From Oscillospiraceae bacterium (lineage in GTDB: Bacteria > Bacillota_A > Clostridia > Oscillospirales > Ruminococcaceae): a stretch of DNA of 41,568 nt. Shown here in pieces: positions 1-13,471 of this stretch. The position numbers were made by a program, and so were the translations under genes. The first letter of the stretch is position 1; every line of letters begins with the position of its first letter. The notes under the pieces were generated by a model that saw only the letters and a program-made list of their open reading frames with translations, did not search any database and was not told where the DNA came from. Where the stretch lies: NCBI GenBank assembly GCA_017829075.1, contig JAGAJA010000034.1, positions 1 to 41,568 on the forward strand, written 5' to 3'.

Positions 1-33
1 GGGCTTAGTGGAATTATAATGTTCCTTTGCCAT
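1..33 (-). CDS. tuf: Elongation factor Tu, N-terminal 11 codons only
   Basis: The last 33 bases, read on the minus strand, encode MAKEHYNSTKP, the standard N-terminus of bacterial EF-Tu, which carries aminoacyl-tRNA to the ribosome. An AAGGAGGA ribosome site lies 7 nt before the ATG. The gene runs off the left edge. It follows fusA in the same direction, as in the str operon of most bacteria. Identification rests on a short peptide, but position and sequence agree. Confidence 0.9.
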   Translation of the reverse strand, partial: MAKEHYNSTKP

Positions 34-65
34 TGGTATTTCCTCCTTAATAGGTGATATCTGGT

Positions 66-135
66 GTCCCCCATTGGGCGGGGGACGCCGTAATTTCAGT
101 AATAATATTGTAACATCTTTCCGCGAAAAAATCAA
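66..135 (-). promoter_or_regulatory. tuf promoter and leader hairpin
   Basis: On the minus strand there is TTGATT (130-135), a 17-nt spacer and TACAAT (107-112). Between it and the tuf start lies a hairpin with 7-bp arms GTCCCCC/GGGGGAC (66-72 and 80-86). tuf can therefore be transcribed independently of rpsL-rpsG-fusA. The hairpin is not followed by a T-run, so it looks like a leader structure rather than a terminator. The function of the hairpin is inference. Confidence 0.75.
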
Positions 136-181
136 GTAGTTTCGCAGAAAAAATGAGCTGAGAGTGCAAATTTATGCGGAA

Positions 182-2269
182 TTAACCGTTCTGCTTGCGC
201 TTGCTCATGATAGCCTCGGAAATGGACTTCGGAACCTCGATGTAGTGGCTCGGCTGCATTACATACTGGCCGCGACCCTGGGTCTTGGAACGAAGGTCAT
301 TGGAGTAACCGAACATCTCAGAAAGCGGAACAAATGCAGTAACCTGAACGGAACCATTTCTGGTCTCCTGGTTCTGGATCTGACCACGTCTGGAGTTGAG
401 GTCGCCGATAACATTACCGATATAATCATCAGGAACGACAACGTCAACACGCATGATCGGCTCGAGGATTACGGAGTGAGCCTGTCTGAGGGCTTCCTTG
501 ATAGCCATAGAACCAGCGATCTTGAACGCCATTTCAGAGGAGTCAACTTCGTGATAAGAACCGTCGTACAGGGAAACCTTGATGTCAACTACAGGATAGC
601 CTGCGAGGACACCGGCGTTAAGAGCGCCCTGGATACCTGCGTCAACAGCAGGAATGAACTCCTTCGGGATAGAGCCGCCGACAACGTCGTTGCTGAACTC
701 GTAGCCCTTACCGGACTCGTTCGGCTCAACTCTGATCTTAACGTGACCGTACTGACCGGAACCACCGGACTGACGCTTGTACTTCATATCAACATCGGCA
801 TTGCCGGTGATGGTCTCCTTATAAGCAACCTGCGGAGCGCCGACATTAGCCTCAACCTTGAACTCACGGAGCAGTCTGTCAACGATGATATCGAGGTGAA
901 GCTCACCCATACCAGCGATGATGGTCTGACCGGTCTCCTGGTTTGTCCAGGTCTTGAAGGTCGGGTCTTCTTCAGCAAGCTTTGCGAGAGCGATAGCCAT
1001 CTTTTCCTGACCAGCCTTGGTCTTCGGCTCGATAGCCAGGTCGATAACCGGCTCCGGGAATTCCATGGACTCGAGGATTACAGGGTGGTTCTCATCGCAG
1101 AGAGTATCACCAGTGGTGGTGTACTTTGTACCAACTACGGCTGCGATATCACCGCACGGGCATGCGTCGATATCCTGTCTGTGGTTGGAGTGCATCTGAA
1201 GGATACGGCCCATACGCTCGTTCTTATCCTTGGTAGCATTGAGAACGGTTGTACCAGCCTCAACATAACCGGAGTAAACTCTGAAGAAGCAGAGCTTACC
1301 AACGAACGGGTCGGTAGCGATCTTGAATGCAAGAGCGGAGAACGGCTGATCGTCGCCAGCGTGTCTCTCAACTTCCTCGCCTGTCTCAGGGTCGATACCC
1401 TTGATAGAGGGGATATCGAGAGGAGACGGCATGTAGTCAACTACAGCGTCGAGGAGCTTCTGTACGCCCTTGTTTCTATAAGAAGTACCGCAGGTAACGG
1501 GAACGAACTTGTTCGCAATGGTGCCCTTTCTGATGGCAGCCTTGATCTCCTCAACGGTGAAGTCCTCACCCTCGGACTCGAAGTATCTCTCCATCAGCTC
1601 GTCGTCGAGCTCTGCAACCTTCTCGAGAAGGTTCTTTCTGTACTCCTTAGCCTTATCCAGCATATCGGCAGGGATCTCTTCAACACGCATATCCTTGCCC
1701 ATATCATCGTAGTAAACGTCCGCATTCATCTCAATGAGGTCGATGATACCCTTGAAGTCCGCCTCAGAGCCGATAGGGAGCTGGATCGGAACAGCATTGC
1801 ACTTGAGTCTGTCGTGCATCATCTGAACAACATTGTAGAAGTCTGCACCCATAATATCCATCTTGTTGACATAAGCCATTCTGGGTACATGGTATTCATC
1901 TGCCTGACGCCATACTGTTTCTGACTGAGGCTCTACGCCGCCCTTTGCACAGAAAACAGTTACGGATCCGTCAAGCACTCTCAGGGAACGCTGAACTTCA
2001 ACTGTGAAGTCAACGTGACCAGGGGTGTCGATAATATTGATTCTATGGCCCTTCCAGAAAGCCGTGGTCGCAGCGGAGGTTATCGTAATACCTCTCTCCT
2101 GCTCCTGAGCCATCCAGTCCATCGTAGCAGTACCATCGTGTGTCTCACCGATCTTGTGGTTTACACCAGTATAGAACAGGATACGCTCGGTGGTGGTAGT
2201 CTTACCTGCGTCGATGTGCGCCATGATACCAATATTACGGGTCATTTCGAGAGATACGTCTCTTTTCAT
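182..2269 (-). CDS. fusA: Elongation factor G
   Basis: This is a full-length 695-aa translational GTPase that drives translocation of tRNA and mRNA on the ribosome. The GTP-binding motifs are visible: AHIDAGKTT at residues 17-25, DTPGH at 81-85 and NKMD at 135-138. The EF-G effector region ([11 protein letters not shown]) and domains II-V follow at normal length. A GGAGG site precedes the ATG. It is the last gene of the rpsL-rpsG-fusA unit and lies 63 nt after rpsG. Nothing is missing or unusual. The long open frames antisense to it are shadows of its codon usage. Confidence 0.98.
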   Translation of the reverse strand: MKRDVSLEMTRNIGIMAHIDAGKTTTTERILFYTGVNHKIGETHDGTATMDWMAQEQERGITITSAATTAFWKGHRINIIDTPGHVDFTVEVQRSLRVLDGSVTVFCAKGGVEPQSETVWRQADEYHVPRMAYVNKMDIMGADFYNVVQMMHDRLKCNAVPIQLPIGSEADFKGIIDLIEMNADVYYDDMGKDMRVEEIPADMLDKAKEYRKNLLEKVAELDDELMERYFESEGEDFTVEEIKAAIRKGTIANKFVPVTCGTSYRNKGVQKLLDAVVDYMPSPLDIPSIKGIDPETGEEVERHAGDDQPFSALAFKIATDPFVGKLCFFRVYSGYVEAGTTVLNATKDKNERMGRILQMHSNHRQDIDACPCGDIAAVVGTKYTTTGDTLCDENHPVILESMEFPEPVIDLAIEPKTKAGQEKMAIALAKLAEEDPTFKTWTNQETGQTIIAGMGELHLDIIVDRLLREFKVEANVGAPQVAYKETITGNADVDMKYKRQSGGSGQYGHVKIRVEPNESGKGYEFSNDVVGGSIPKEFIPAVDAGIQGALNAGVLAGYPVVDIKVSLYDGSYHEVDSSEMAFKIAGSMAIKEALRQAHSVILEPIMRVDVVVPDDYIGNVIGDLNSRRGQIQNQETRNGSVQVTAFVPLSEMFGYSNDLRSKTQGRGQYVMQPSHYIEVPKSISEAIMSKRKQNG

Positions 2270-2332
2270 AAATTCCTCCGTAATTCTGGAATTACCCGGG
2301 GTTTTGCCCCCGGATAACTCATCTGTTTCTGA

Positions 2333-2803
2333 TTACCACTTATAATGTGCGAAAGCCTTGTTAGCTTCAGCCATCTTATGAGTATCGTCACGCTTCTTGC
2401 AAGCGCCGCCCTGATTATTGAGTGCGTCAAGGATCTCGTTTGCAAGTCTTTCCTTCATTGTCTTCTCGTTACGCGCACGGCTGTAGGTGGTGATCCATCT
2501 CAGACCGAGTGTGCGTCTTCTCTCGGGGCGAACCTCCATAGGAACCTGGTAGGTTGCACCGCCGACACGGCGAGCCTTGACTTCGAGCTGCGGCATGATG
2601 TTCTCCATTGCCTCCTCGAAAGCTTCCAGAGCGTCCTTGCCGGTCTTCTCAGCAACGATCTCAAATGCGCCGTAAACGATCTTCTGGGCTACGCCCTTCT
2701 TTCCGTCGAGCATGATATTGTTTACCAGTCTTGTTACGAGCTCAGAGCCGTACACAGGATCCGGAAGAACTTCACGCTTCGGAACATTACCTCTTCTTGG
2801 CAC
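2333..2803 (-). CDS. rpsG: 30S ribosomal protein S7
   Basis: S7 nucleates assembly of the 30S head by binding the 3' domain of 16S rRNA. The protein reads (M)[19 protein letters not shown] and so on, with the conserved [12 protein letters not shown] block, and ends AFAHYKW. I chose the GTG at 2803-2801: an AAGGAGGG site lies 7 nt upstream, and the resulting 156 aa is the standard S7 length. An upstream in-frame ATG at 2821 overlaps that ribosome site and would add six unlikely residues. It lies in the rpsL-rpsG-fusA operon. Confidence 0.97.
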   Translation of the reverse strand: MPRRGNVPKREVLPDPVYGSELVTRLVNNIMLDGKKGVAQKIVYGAFEIVAEKTGKDALEAFEEAMENIMPQLEVKARRVGGATYQVPMEVRPERRRTLGLRWITTYSRARNEKTMKERLANEILDALNNQGGACKKRDDTHKMAEANKAFAHYKW

Positions 2804-2947
2804 TTTACTTCCCTCCTTCATACGAAATGAAAATCATAGGTACTCGAAAGCATAAGAGCCATACTTTTTAGTGTGGCTTGACCTTCCGCCGTCCAAACAG
2901 AGGCTATATCAAAATAATGCCTTGTCTGACAGCTATTAAGTCAGAAA

Positions 2948-3373
2948 TTACGCTTTCTTTCCAGCCTTCGGACGCTTAGCACCGTACTTGGAGCGTCCCT
3001 GCATTCTCTTGTCTACACCCTGAGCGTCGAGTGTACCTCTGATGATGTGGTAACGCACACCAGGAAGGTCCTTAACACGGCCGCCACGGATCAGAACAAC
3101 GGAGTGTTCCTGCAGTTTGTGTCCGATACCGGGAATATAAGCTGTAACTTCATAACCGTTAGAAAGCTTAACTCTGGCAACCTTTCTCATCGCGGAGTTC
3201 GGCTTCTTAGGGGTCTGAGTACGAACGGCTGTGCACACGCCTCTCTTCTGGGGAGAAGACTGGTCTACCTGCTGCTTACGCAGAGTGTTCATAGACTTCT
3301 GGAGTGCAGGAGCCTTGGATTTCTTTTCAGAAACCTCGCGTCCCTTGCGGACAAGCTGATTAAACGTTGGCAT
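2948..3373 (-). CDS. rpsL: 30S ribosomal protein S12
   Basis: S12 lies at the decoding centre of the 30S subunit. The protein begins [14 protein letters not shown] and is 141 aa, including the short N-terminal insertion common in Firmicutes. The start has GGAGG 8 nt upstream; an earlier in-frame start (3406) is not supported. The streptomycin-related positions look wild type: [11 protein letters not shown] around Lys43 and [11 protein letters not shown] around Lys88. The Asp in KDLPG is the residue methylthiolated by RimO in other bacteria. It is the first gene of its operon, with a consensus promoter just upstream. Confidence 0.97.
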   Translation of the reverse strand: MPTFNQLVRKGREVSEKKSKAPALQKSMNTLRKQQVDQSSPQKRGVCTAVRTQTPKKPNSAMRKVARVKLSNGYEVTAYIPGIGHKLQEHSVVLIRGGRVKDLPGVRYHIIRGTLDAQGVDKRMQGRSKYGAKRPKAGKKA

Positions 3374-3450
3374 TATTTCACCTCCATTAAATTTTCGCAC
3401 GATCATATTTTTCCGGTGTTACTCGAAAATATACTCACACGCATTTATAA

Positions 3451-3479
3451 ATTATAAAGCAAAGAACGGTGTTTGTCAA
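3451..3479 (-). promoter_or_regulatory. Promoter of rpsL-rpsG-fusA
   Basis: TTGACA (3474-3479), a 17-nt spacer and TATAAT (3451-3456) on the minus strand form a perfect consensus sigma-A promoter. It gives an S12 leader of roughly 70 nt. The -35 box overlaps the distal arm of the rpoC terminator-like dyad at 3465-3512. Confidence 0.9.
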
Positions 3480-3512
3480 GAGTTTCAGCGAAACTTTGTA
3501 GCAAACACCGTT
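3465..3512 (-). terminator. rpoC terminator dyad overlapping the rpsL promoter
   Basis: An 11-bp perfect inverted repeat (AACGGTGTTTG at 3465-3475 with CAAACACCGTT at 3502-3512) encloses a nested dyad, AGTTTC/GAAACT. On the minus strand it follows rpoC by about 35 nt and is followed by the T-rich TTCTTTGCTTTA. Its distal arm contains part of the -35 box of the next promoter. Termination here is inferred from shape. Confidence 0.65.
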
Positions 3513-3546
3513 ACTTATCAATTAAGCACGCCGGTTTTTGTGCATT

Positions 3547-7098
<3,552 letters not shown>

Positions 7099-7123
7099 TA
7101 TTTCTACCTCATTTCTCTATCAA

Positions 7124-7174
7124 AGCCTGCGGTGCGCCCCCGCGCATGAGCAGGGGCTTCACCGCCGGCAGGCT
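7124..7174 (-). other. Intercistronic hairpin between rpoB and rpoC
   Basis: AGCCTGC (7124-7130) pairs with GCAGGCT (7168-7174). GGTG/CACC and a GC-rich inner stem are nested inside, giving one long imperfect hairpin. No T-run follows it in either direction, so it does not look like a terminator. A role in mRNA stability or processing between the two polymerase genes is possible but is inference. Confidence 0.5.
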
Positions 7175-7202
7175 GTGTTCTTAACGGGATAGCCCGGCAG
7201 GA

Positions 7203-10200
7203 TCACTCGTCCTCATCGAAATCAATAGACTCTCCGTCTGAGAAATCTTCCTTATAGTCATCGTCATTGTTGTAGAGGTCTTCCTCGTATACCGAATTGG
7301 ATTCCCTGTTCAGGTCTTTCTCATCTACGACATCAAAGCCGCCGTCATTAAGCTCGTCATCAGAGGAAGCGTAGGTGAAGTCAAGGCTCTCGCCGGGATA
7401 GCCGCTCTCGTCTTCGTCCTCGTCGCCATCGTTTCTGAGGTCGACTACATCGCCGTTCTCGTCAAGCACTCTTACGTCAAGGCCAAGACCCTGAAGTTCT
7501 CTGATCATTACCTTGAACGACTCAGGAACGCCGGGCTTCGGAACTGGCTCGCCCTTGACGATAGCCTCGTAGGTCTTCTGACGGCCGATGAGGTCATCGG
7601 ACTTGACTGTCAGTATCTCCTGCAGAGTATATGCAGCGCCGTAAGCCTCGAGAGCCCAAACCTCCATCTCACCGAAACGCTGGCCGCCGAACTGAGCCTT
7701 ACCGCCCAGAGGCTGCTGTGTAACGAGTGAGTAAGGACCGGTGGAACGTGCGTGGATCTTATCGTCTACAAGGTGGTGCAGCTTGAGGTAGTACATATAG
7801 CCAACGGTTACGGGGCCGTCGAACTTTTCGCCGGTGCGTCCGTCGGTGAGCTGCGTCTTGCAGTCAGAGGTGAGGGGCAGCTTTGTGAAGTCGAGACCTG
7901 CGGAGTTGAGACCCAGCAGTTCAGGCTCCTTGCGGTCGCCGTCGGGCTTGCCCATATTGAATATGCGGTCAGCCTCCTCTGTAACCTTGCCGTTGTTGAT
8001 AGATCTTGCCGCGTCATACAGTTCGCGGATATCCTGCTCGTGCGCGCCGTCGAATACCGGAGTTGCGATCTTCCAGCCGAGCGCCTTTGCAACATAACCG
8101 AGGTGTACCTCGAGCACCTGTCCGATGTTCATTCGGGAAGGTACGCCCAGAGGGTTCAGAACGATATCCAGCGGAGTACCGTCCGGCAGGAACGGCATAT
8201 CCTCCTGGCGGAGTATTCTGGAAACGACACCCTTGTTACCGTGACGACCCGCCATCTTATCGCCGACAGAGATCTTTCTCTTCTGCGCGATATAAACGCG
8301 GACCTTCTCGTTAACTCCGGGGGAAAGTTCATCGCAGTTGCTGCGGTCGAACTTCTTTACATCAACAACGATACCGCTTACGCCGTGGGCAACTCTCAGG
8401 GAGTTGTCGCGAACCTCGCGCGCCTTCTCACCGAAGATAGCGCGGAGCAGTCTCTCCTCGGCGTTCAGTTCGGTCTCGCCCTTCGGGGAAACCTTACCGA
8501 CCAGGATATCGCCGGAGTGAACCTCGGCGCCGATGCGGACGATACCGCGCTCGTCCAGATCCTTCAGAGCGTCGTCTGAAAGGTTCGGAATATCGCGGGT
8601 GATCTCCTCCGGACCGAGCTTGGTGTCACGGCATTCGAGTTCGTATTCTTCTATGTGGATAGATGTGTAAACATCATTGTAAACAAGCTTCTCGTTGATG
8701 AGTACCGCGTCCTCGTAGTTGTAACCCTCCCAGGTCATGAAGCCGATGAGAGCGTTCTTGCCGAGGGCGATCTCGCCCATCTTTGTTGCGGGACCGTCTG
8801 CGATAACATCGCCGGCCTTTACGCGCTCGCCCTTGCTTACTATCGGGCGCTGGTTTACGCAGTTGCCCTGGTTGGAGCGCTTGAACTTGATGAGTCTGTA
8901 GATGTGATCCTGACCGAGATCGTTGGTGATAACTACCTTATCGGCGTCTACTTCAGATACAACGCCGTCTTCCTTTGTGCATACAACGATGCCGGAGTCA
9001 ACGGCAGCCTTGTACTCCATACCAGTACCAACGATAGGATTGTCAGTTACCATAAGCGGCACTGCCTGACGCTGCATGTTCGCGCCCATAAGCGCACGGT
9101 TCGCGTCGTCGTTCTCGAGGAACGGGATCATCGCGGTCGCAACGGAAACGACCATTTTAGGCGATACGTCCATGAAATCGACCTTTTCACGCTCGATTTC
9201 AAGAATGGAGTCGCGGCAGCGCGCGTTTACGCGGGGTCTTGCGAAGCGGCCCTCAGCGTCCAGCGGCTCGTTCGCCTGCGCTACGACGTAGTTATCCTCA
9301 ACGTCAGCGGTCATGTAGACAACTTCGTCAAGCACCTTGCCGGTAGCCTTGTCAACGCGTCTGTAGGGTGCCTCGATGAAGCCGTACACGTTGATCCTCG
9401 CGAAAGTTGCGAGGTAGGAGATCAGACCGATGTTAGGACCTTCAGGGGTCTCGATCGGGCACATTCTTCCGTAGTGGGAGTAGTGAACGTCACGAACCTC
9501 GAATCCGGCTCTGTCTCGTGACAGACCGCCCGGACCAAGGGAGGACAGACGGCGCTTGTGAGTAAGCTCAGCCAGCGGGTTGTTCTGATCCATGAACTGC
9601 GACAGCGGCGAGGAGCCGAAGAACTCTCTCATCGCGGAAATGACCTGGCGGCAGTTTACGAAGGAGTCGGGAGTAACCTTCTCCTGATCCTGACCGGAGA
9701 GCGCCATCTTCTCGCGGATAGTTCTCTCCATGCGGGTGAAGCCTATGCGGAACTGGTTCTGCAGAAGCTCGCCCACGCAGCGGATACGTCTGTTGCCGAG
9801 ATGGTCTATATCATCAACGTTGCCGACATCCTCGCACAGGTCGATGAAGTAGCTTACGGTCGCGAAGATGTCTTCGATAGTGATGTGCTTGGGGATAAGT
9901 TCCTCTGCGCGGCTCTTGATGAGCTTCTTGAGGGTCTCCTCATCGCCTGCCGCCTCCTCGAGGATATCGCGGAGAACTGCAAAGCGAACATGCTCGTTTA
10001 TGCCAAGGGACTCAACGTCCAGGTCGCCGGTGTAGACCTTGATATCTACCATGCCGTTGCCGGATACCTTTACGGTAGCGCCCTCGCGTGTGGGGTGCAT
10101 TACGGTAACGTCGATAACGCCGGCGTTCTCTATCTCGAGAGCCTTTTCCTTGGTGATGACCTCGCCCTCGTCAACGAGTATCTCGCCGGTCAGCGGGGCA

Positions 10201-11087
10201 ATGACTGCCTCTGCCGCCTTCTTGCCGTAGATACGCTCGGAGATAGCGAGTTTCTTATTATACTTATAGCGGCCGAATCTGGAGAGGTCGTATCTCTTTG
10301 CGTCGAAGAACAGCATGTTCAGCTGGTTCTGCGCGGACTCCACGGAAGCCATGTCGCCGGGGTGGAGCTTCTTGTAGACCTCGAGAAGAGCTTCTTCCTT
10401 ATTCTGGGTGCTGTCCTTCTCGATGGTGCAGGTTATACGGGGATCCTCGCCGAACTTTCCGGTCAGTTCCGCGTTGGTTGAAAGACCGATGGAGCGCAGG
10501 AAAGTTGTTACCGGGATCTTTCGGTTCTTATCAATGCGAACGTAGAACACATCGTTGGCGTCCATCTCGTACTCCAGCCATGCGCCGCGGTTCGGGATAA
10601 CGGTCGCCTTGAACAGCTTCTTACCGGTCTTGTCGTGCTCATAGCCGTAGTAAACGCCCGGTGAACGAACGAGCTGAGATACTACTACACGCTCAGAACC
10701 GTTGATGACGAATGTACCGCTGTCAGTCATAAGCGGCAGATCGCCCATATAGATCTCGCTGTCCATTACGTTGCCGGTCTCCTTGTTCAGCAGACGGGCG
10801 GTAACGCGTATCGGGACTGCATAGGTGGCGTCGCGCTCCTTGCACTCCTCAATGGTATACTTGATCTTGTCATCGAAACGGTGGCTGATGAACGAGAGTT
10901 CAAACTTGCCATTCGCGTCAGTTATCGGGGAAACGTCCCTGAAAACTTCCTTGATGCCGTCCTGCAGGAACCACTCGTAGGAATCCTTCTGAATACCTAT
11001 GAGGTTCGGCATATCGATTACCTCATTGATTTTAGAAAAACTCATTCGGGTGGTTTTTCCGAGCTGTATGGGCTTTACATTCACCAT
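7203..11087 (-). CDS. rpoB: DNA-directed RNA polymerase subunit beta
   Basis: This is the 1294-aa beta subunit, starting [22 protein letters not shown] chose the ATG at 11087. A GTG 12 nt upstream is in frame, but it overlaps the AAGGAG ribosome site. The rifampicin pocket at residues 491-520 ([20 protein letters not shown] onward) carries wild-type Asp500, His510 and Ser515, so no resistance change is visible. The last 80 or so residues are an acidic, low-complexity extension rich in D/E/S/N. No rplJ-rplL lies immediately upstream; instead there is a promoter with a leader of over 100 nt. Confidence 0.98.
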   Translation of the reverse strand: MVNVKPIQLGKTTRMSFSKINEVIDMPNLIGIQKDSYEWFLQDGIKEVFRDVSPITDANGKFELSFISHRFDDKIKYTIEECKERDATYAVPIRVTARLLNKETGNVMDSEIYMGDLPLMTDSGTFVINGSERVVVSQLVRSPGVYYGYEHDKTGKKLFKATVIPNRGAWLEYEMDANDVFYVRIDKNRKIPVTTFLRSIGLSTNAELTGKFGEDPRITCTIEKDSTQNKEEALLEVYKKLHPGDMASVESAQNQLNMLFFDAKRYDLSRFGRYKYNKKLAISERIYGKKAAEAVIAPLTGEILVDEGEVITKEKALEIENAGVIDVTVMHPTREGATVKVSGNGMVDIKVYTGDLDVESLGINEHVRFAVLRDILEEAAGDEETLKKLIKSRAEELIPKHITIEDIFATVSYFIDLCEDVGNVDDIDHLGNRRIRCVGELLQNQFRIGFTRMERTIREKMALSGQDQEKVTPDSFVNCRQVISAMREFFGSSPLSQFMDQNNPLAELTHKRRLSSLGPGGLSRDRAGFEVRDVHYSHYGRMCPIETPEGPNIGLISYLATFARINVYGFIEAPYRRVDKATGKVLDEVVYMTADVEDNYVVAQANEPLDAEGRFARPRVNARCRDSILEIEREKVDFMDVSPKMVVSVATAMIPFLENDDANRALMGANMQRQAVPLMVTDNPIVGTGMEYKAAVDSGIVVCTKEDGVVSEVDADKVVITNDLGQDHIYRLIKFKRSNQGNCVNQRPIVSKGERVKAGDVIADGPATKMGEIALGKNALIGFMTWEGYNYEDAVLINEKLVYNDVYTSIHIEEYELECRDTKLGPEEITRDIPNLSDDALKDLDERGIVRIGAEVHSGDILVGKVSPKGETELNAEERLLRAIFGEKAREVRDNSLRVAHGVSGIVVDVKKFDRSNCDELSPGVNEKVRVYIAQKRKISVGDKMAGRHGNKGVVSRILRQEDMPFLPDGTPLDIVLNPLGVPSRMNIGQVLEVHLGYVAKALGWKIATPVFDGAHEQDIRELYDAARSINNGKVTEEADRIFNMGKPDGDRKEPELLGLNSAGLDFTKLPLTSDCKTQLTDGRTGEKFDGPVTVGYMYYLKLHHLVDDKIHARSTGPYSLVTQQPLGGKAQFGGQRFGEMEVWALEAYGAAYTLQEILTVKSDDLIGRQKTYEAIVKGEPVPKPGVPESFKVMIRELQGLGLDVRVLDENGDVVDLRNDGDEDEDESGYPGESLDFTYASSDDELNDGGFDVVDEKDLNRESNSVYEEDLYNNDDDYKEDFSDGESIDFDEDE

Positions 11088-11211
11088 CGGCTTTATCACT
11101 CCTTAACAAAATTCCGGTCTTGGAAAGTGCTTGAAAATTCTGGATAATAACGCGTTTTCAGCGTCAAAAACCGCGTTTTTCGCACATCAATCCATTATGA
11201 TACATTATGAT

Positions 11212-11240
11212 ATTATAGCATAATCGTAAACAAAAGTCAA
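11212..11240 (-). promoter_or_regulatory. Promoter of rpoB-rpoC
   Basis: TTGACT (11235-11240), a 17-nt spacer and TATAAT (11212-11217) on the minus strand. The predicted transcript has a leader of about 115 nt before the rpoB ATG. The remaining gap to 11406 is AT-rich and shows no gene; I see nothing else in it. Confidence 0.88.
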
Positions 11241-11410
11241 GCATTCTGTGGTAAAAAAAGAGACGAATAATCCGGGCATTTTTGTTATTAGTGGCGATTT
11301 TTTTGCCCAAAGCGACAAACTTTGCAGTTATTTGCCGATAAATTATTGCAAAGCGCACAAACCAGCGAAAAATCAGGCTATTTAAGGCAACAATTACCGT
11401 AAATCAATAA

Positions 11411-11436
11411 AAGGACTGCCATTTCTGACAGTCCTT
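11411..11436 (-). terminator. Terminator of the fru-pts operon
   Basis: A perfect 8-bp stem, AAGGACTG (11411-11418) with CAGTCCTT (11429-11436), lies just after the ptsI stop codon. On the minus strand it is followed by TTATTGATTT, a moderate U-tract. Confidence 0.75.
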
Positions 11437-11446
11437 AAATTCAGCT

Positions 11447-13081
11447 TTATTTAGAAAGATCCGCTTTCCGAACTGCGTCGCGCACCCTGAGCACGAAGCT
11501 TGGCGAAACTGAAAGTTCGTCGATCCCCATTCTGAGGAACCTTTCAGTGAGCGAAGTATCCGCCGCAAGTTCGCCGCATATTCCTATCCACGCACCGTAC
11601 TTGTGGGCGTTCTCGGCGCTCATTTCGATGAGGCGGAGAATAGCTTCGTGGTGCGTATCTATGAACTCCTCGATGTCGGGATTCTGTCGGTCGCAGGCGA
11701 GAGTGTACTGCGTGAGGTCGTTCGTGCCAACGCTGAAGAAATCCACCATCGGAGCCAGCCTGTCGCTTATGATCGCAGCAGCGGGGGTCTCGATCATGAT
11801 ACCGAGTTCTATCTTGTCGGAATACTCGATTCCGTCGCTGCGAAGCTCAGCCTTGACCTCCTCGCATATCGCCTTGATACGCTCGACTTCCTTAACGCCG
11901 GTTATCATCGGGAACATTATGCCGAGATTTCCGTAAACCGAAGCGCGGTACAGCGCCCGAAGCTGAGTCCTGAATATCTCAGGTCTTGTAAGGCAGATAC
12001 GGATAGCGCGATAGCCGAGCGCGGGGTTTTCTTCTTTTTTCAGCCCGAAGTAGTCCACCTGCTTATCAGCACCGATATCCAGCGTGCGGATTATGACCTT
12101 CTTCCCCGCCATGCTTTCAAGCACGCGCTTGTAGGCGTGGAACTGCTGTTCCTCAGTCGGGAAGTCGCTGTTTTCGAGGTAGAGGAACTCGCTGCGGAAA
12201 AGTCCGATACCGCCCGCGTCGTTCAGCAGAACTGCACCGATGTTGTCTATGCCGCTGATGTTGGCGTAAATGTTTATGCGGCGTCCGTCAGCTGTGACGT
12301 TATCCTTGCCTTTAAGTTCCTGTAAGAGACGCTTCTTTTCCTCGTCCGCGGTGCGCTTTGCGGTGTATTCAGCCACTGTTGCCTCGTCCGGGTCAGTTAT
12401 CACTGTGCCGGTGTAGCCGTCCACTATCGCCGTAGTTCCTGAGATCATATCAGCCAGGAACCCGTCTCCCATGCCTATCACCGCCGGGATATTCATATTT
12501 CTCGCCAGAATGGCGGTATGGGAATTCGAGGAGCCGTGCGCAGTCACGAACGCGAGGACCTTATCCTTGTCCAGCGCGACCGTCTCGCTGGGCGCGAGGT
12601 CGTACGCGCACACTATCATGCTGTCGGAGGAATCTGCGGAACTGTCCGCAGTTCCGGTGAGATTGGCAATGATACGGTTCGAGATATCCCGGACGTCCGC
12701 CGAACGCGCCTGCATGTATGCGTCGTCCATTGCGGCGAACATCTCAGCGAAGTTGTCGGAGGTCACTGCAACGGCGTATTCCGCATTGACCTGCTGGGTG
12801 TCGATTATGTTCGCGATGGATTCGTTGTAGTCCTCGTCCTCCAGCATCATTATGTGTATCTCAAATATCTGCGCGTTGGTCTCGCCGACCTCTTTCAGCG
12901 CCTTGTCGTGGATAGCCCGGAGCTGCTCCGCAGCCTGCTGCTCCGCCTTTTCTACCCGTGCCTTTTCAGCGGCGGTGTCCTCGATATGCACGCGTGTGAC
13001 TGCTGCGTCGTTCTTTTTCAGTACGGAAATTTTTCCGATAGCTATAGCGCCGTAAACGCCCTTGCCGGAATACTTTTTCAT
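11447..13081 (-). CDS. ptsI: PTS enzyme I (phosphoenolpyruvate-protein phosphotransferase)
   Basis: Enzyme I takes phosphate from PEP and passes it to HPr, the first step of the sugar phosphotransferase system. The 544-aa protein has the expected parts: an N-terminal HPr-binding and phospho-His domain with GSSNSHTAILARN (active His188), and a C-terminal PEP-binding TIM barrel with GGIGLFRSEFLYL, RTLDIGADK and SVGTNDLTQY. Start choice: GGGGG lies only 1 nt from an upstream ATG (13087) but 7 nt from the ATG at 13081 (MKKYSGKGVYG), so I use the latter. It is the last gene of the fructose operon and is followed by a terminator. Confidence 0.96.
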   Translation of the reverse strand: MKKYSGKGVYGAIAIGKISVLKKNDAAVTRVHIEDTAAEKARVEKAEQQAAEQLRAIHDKALKEVGETNAQIFEIHIMMLEDEDYNESIANIIDTQQVNAEYAVAVTSDNFAEMFAAMDDAYMQARSADVRDISNRIIANLTGTADSSADSSDSMIVCAYDLAPSETVALDKDKVLAFVTAHGSSNSHTAILARNMNIPAVIGMGDGFLADMISGTTAIVDGYTGTVITDPDEATVAEYTAKRTADEEKKRLLQELKGKDNVTADGRRINIYANISGIDNIGAVLLNDAGGIGLFRSEFLYLENSDFPTEEQQFHAYKRVLESMAGKKVIIRTLDIGADKQVDYFGLKKEENPALGYRAIRICLTRPEIFRTQLRALYRASVYGNLGIMFPMITGVKEVERIKAICEEVKAELRSDGIEYSDKIELGIMIETPAAAIISDRLAPMVDFFSVGTNDLTQYTLACDRQNPDIEEFIDTHHEAILRLIEMSAENAHKYGAWIGICGELAADTSLTERFLRMGIDELSVSPSFVLRVRDAVRKADLSK

Positions 13082-13115
13082 ACTCATACCCCCGTTCTGA
13101 TCGTTCAGGAATCAA

Positions 13116-13382
13116 TTATTCTCCGAAGCCGCTCTCGAAAAGCTCTACAGCCTTGTCGAGCGCCGCCTGCTCGTTCTCGCCGTCAGCGGTTATCTCCACC
13201 AGGGTGCCGCACTTGATGCCAGCCGCCATTATCTGCATAACTGCGGAAGCCTTTGCTGTCTTGTCAGCGGTCTTGAGCGTTACGGTGCAGCCGGGGAACT
13301 TCTTCATCTCGCCTGCAAGGATACCTGCCGGACGCATGTGCAGTCCCTGTGCGTTCTTAACTTCCACTGTCTTTGTTACCAT
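13116..13382 (-). CDS. ptsH: PTS phosphocarrier protein HPr
   Basis: An 88-aa HPr relays phosphate from enzyme I to sugar-specific EIIA domains. The catalytic His15 sits in AQGLHMRPAG. Ser46, the regulatory site phosphorylated by HPr kinase in Firmicutes, sits in AKASAVMQIM, so catabolite control by HPr(Ser-P) is possible. It lies between fruA and ptsI in the fru operon, with an AAGGAG site before the ATG. ptsHI usually form a separate operon or sit with ptsG, so their place here suggests fructose is a main PTS sugar for this organism (inference). Confidence 0.96.
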   Translation of the reverse strand: MVTKTVEVKNAQGLHMRPAGILAGEMKKFPGCTVTLKTADKTAKASAVMQIMAAGIKCGTLVEITADGENEQAALDKAVELFESGFGE

Positions 13383-13412
13383 GATGATTTCTCCTTTATC
13401 GCATTGATGTCC

Positions 13413-13429
13413 GGGGGCTGAACGCCCCC
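13413..13429 (-). other. Intercistronic hairpin between fruA and ptsH
   Basis: A 6-bp GC stem, GGGGGC (13413-13418) with GCCCCC (13424-13429), lies in the 89-nt gap between fruA and ptsH. No T-run follows on the minus strand, so it does not look like an efficient terminator. It may stabilise or process the message, perhaps giving different amounts of fruA and ptsHI. Confidence 0.45.
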
Positions 13430-13471
13430 ATAGGGTTTATTTCTCTTTCTTCTGTTCTGGATAATTCTATT

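Noticed and set aside
164..1924. Long open frame (586 codons) antisense to fusA, and similar long frames antisense to rpoB, rpoC and the solute-binding genes
   Set aside because: They mirror strongly biased codon use of highly expressed genes, have no ribosome sites, and encode no recognisable protein.
9558..9655. Rifampicin-resistance change in rpoB
   Set aside because: The key Asp500, His510 and Ser515 positions (local numbering) are all wild type.
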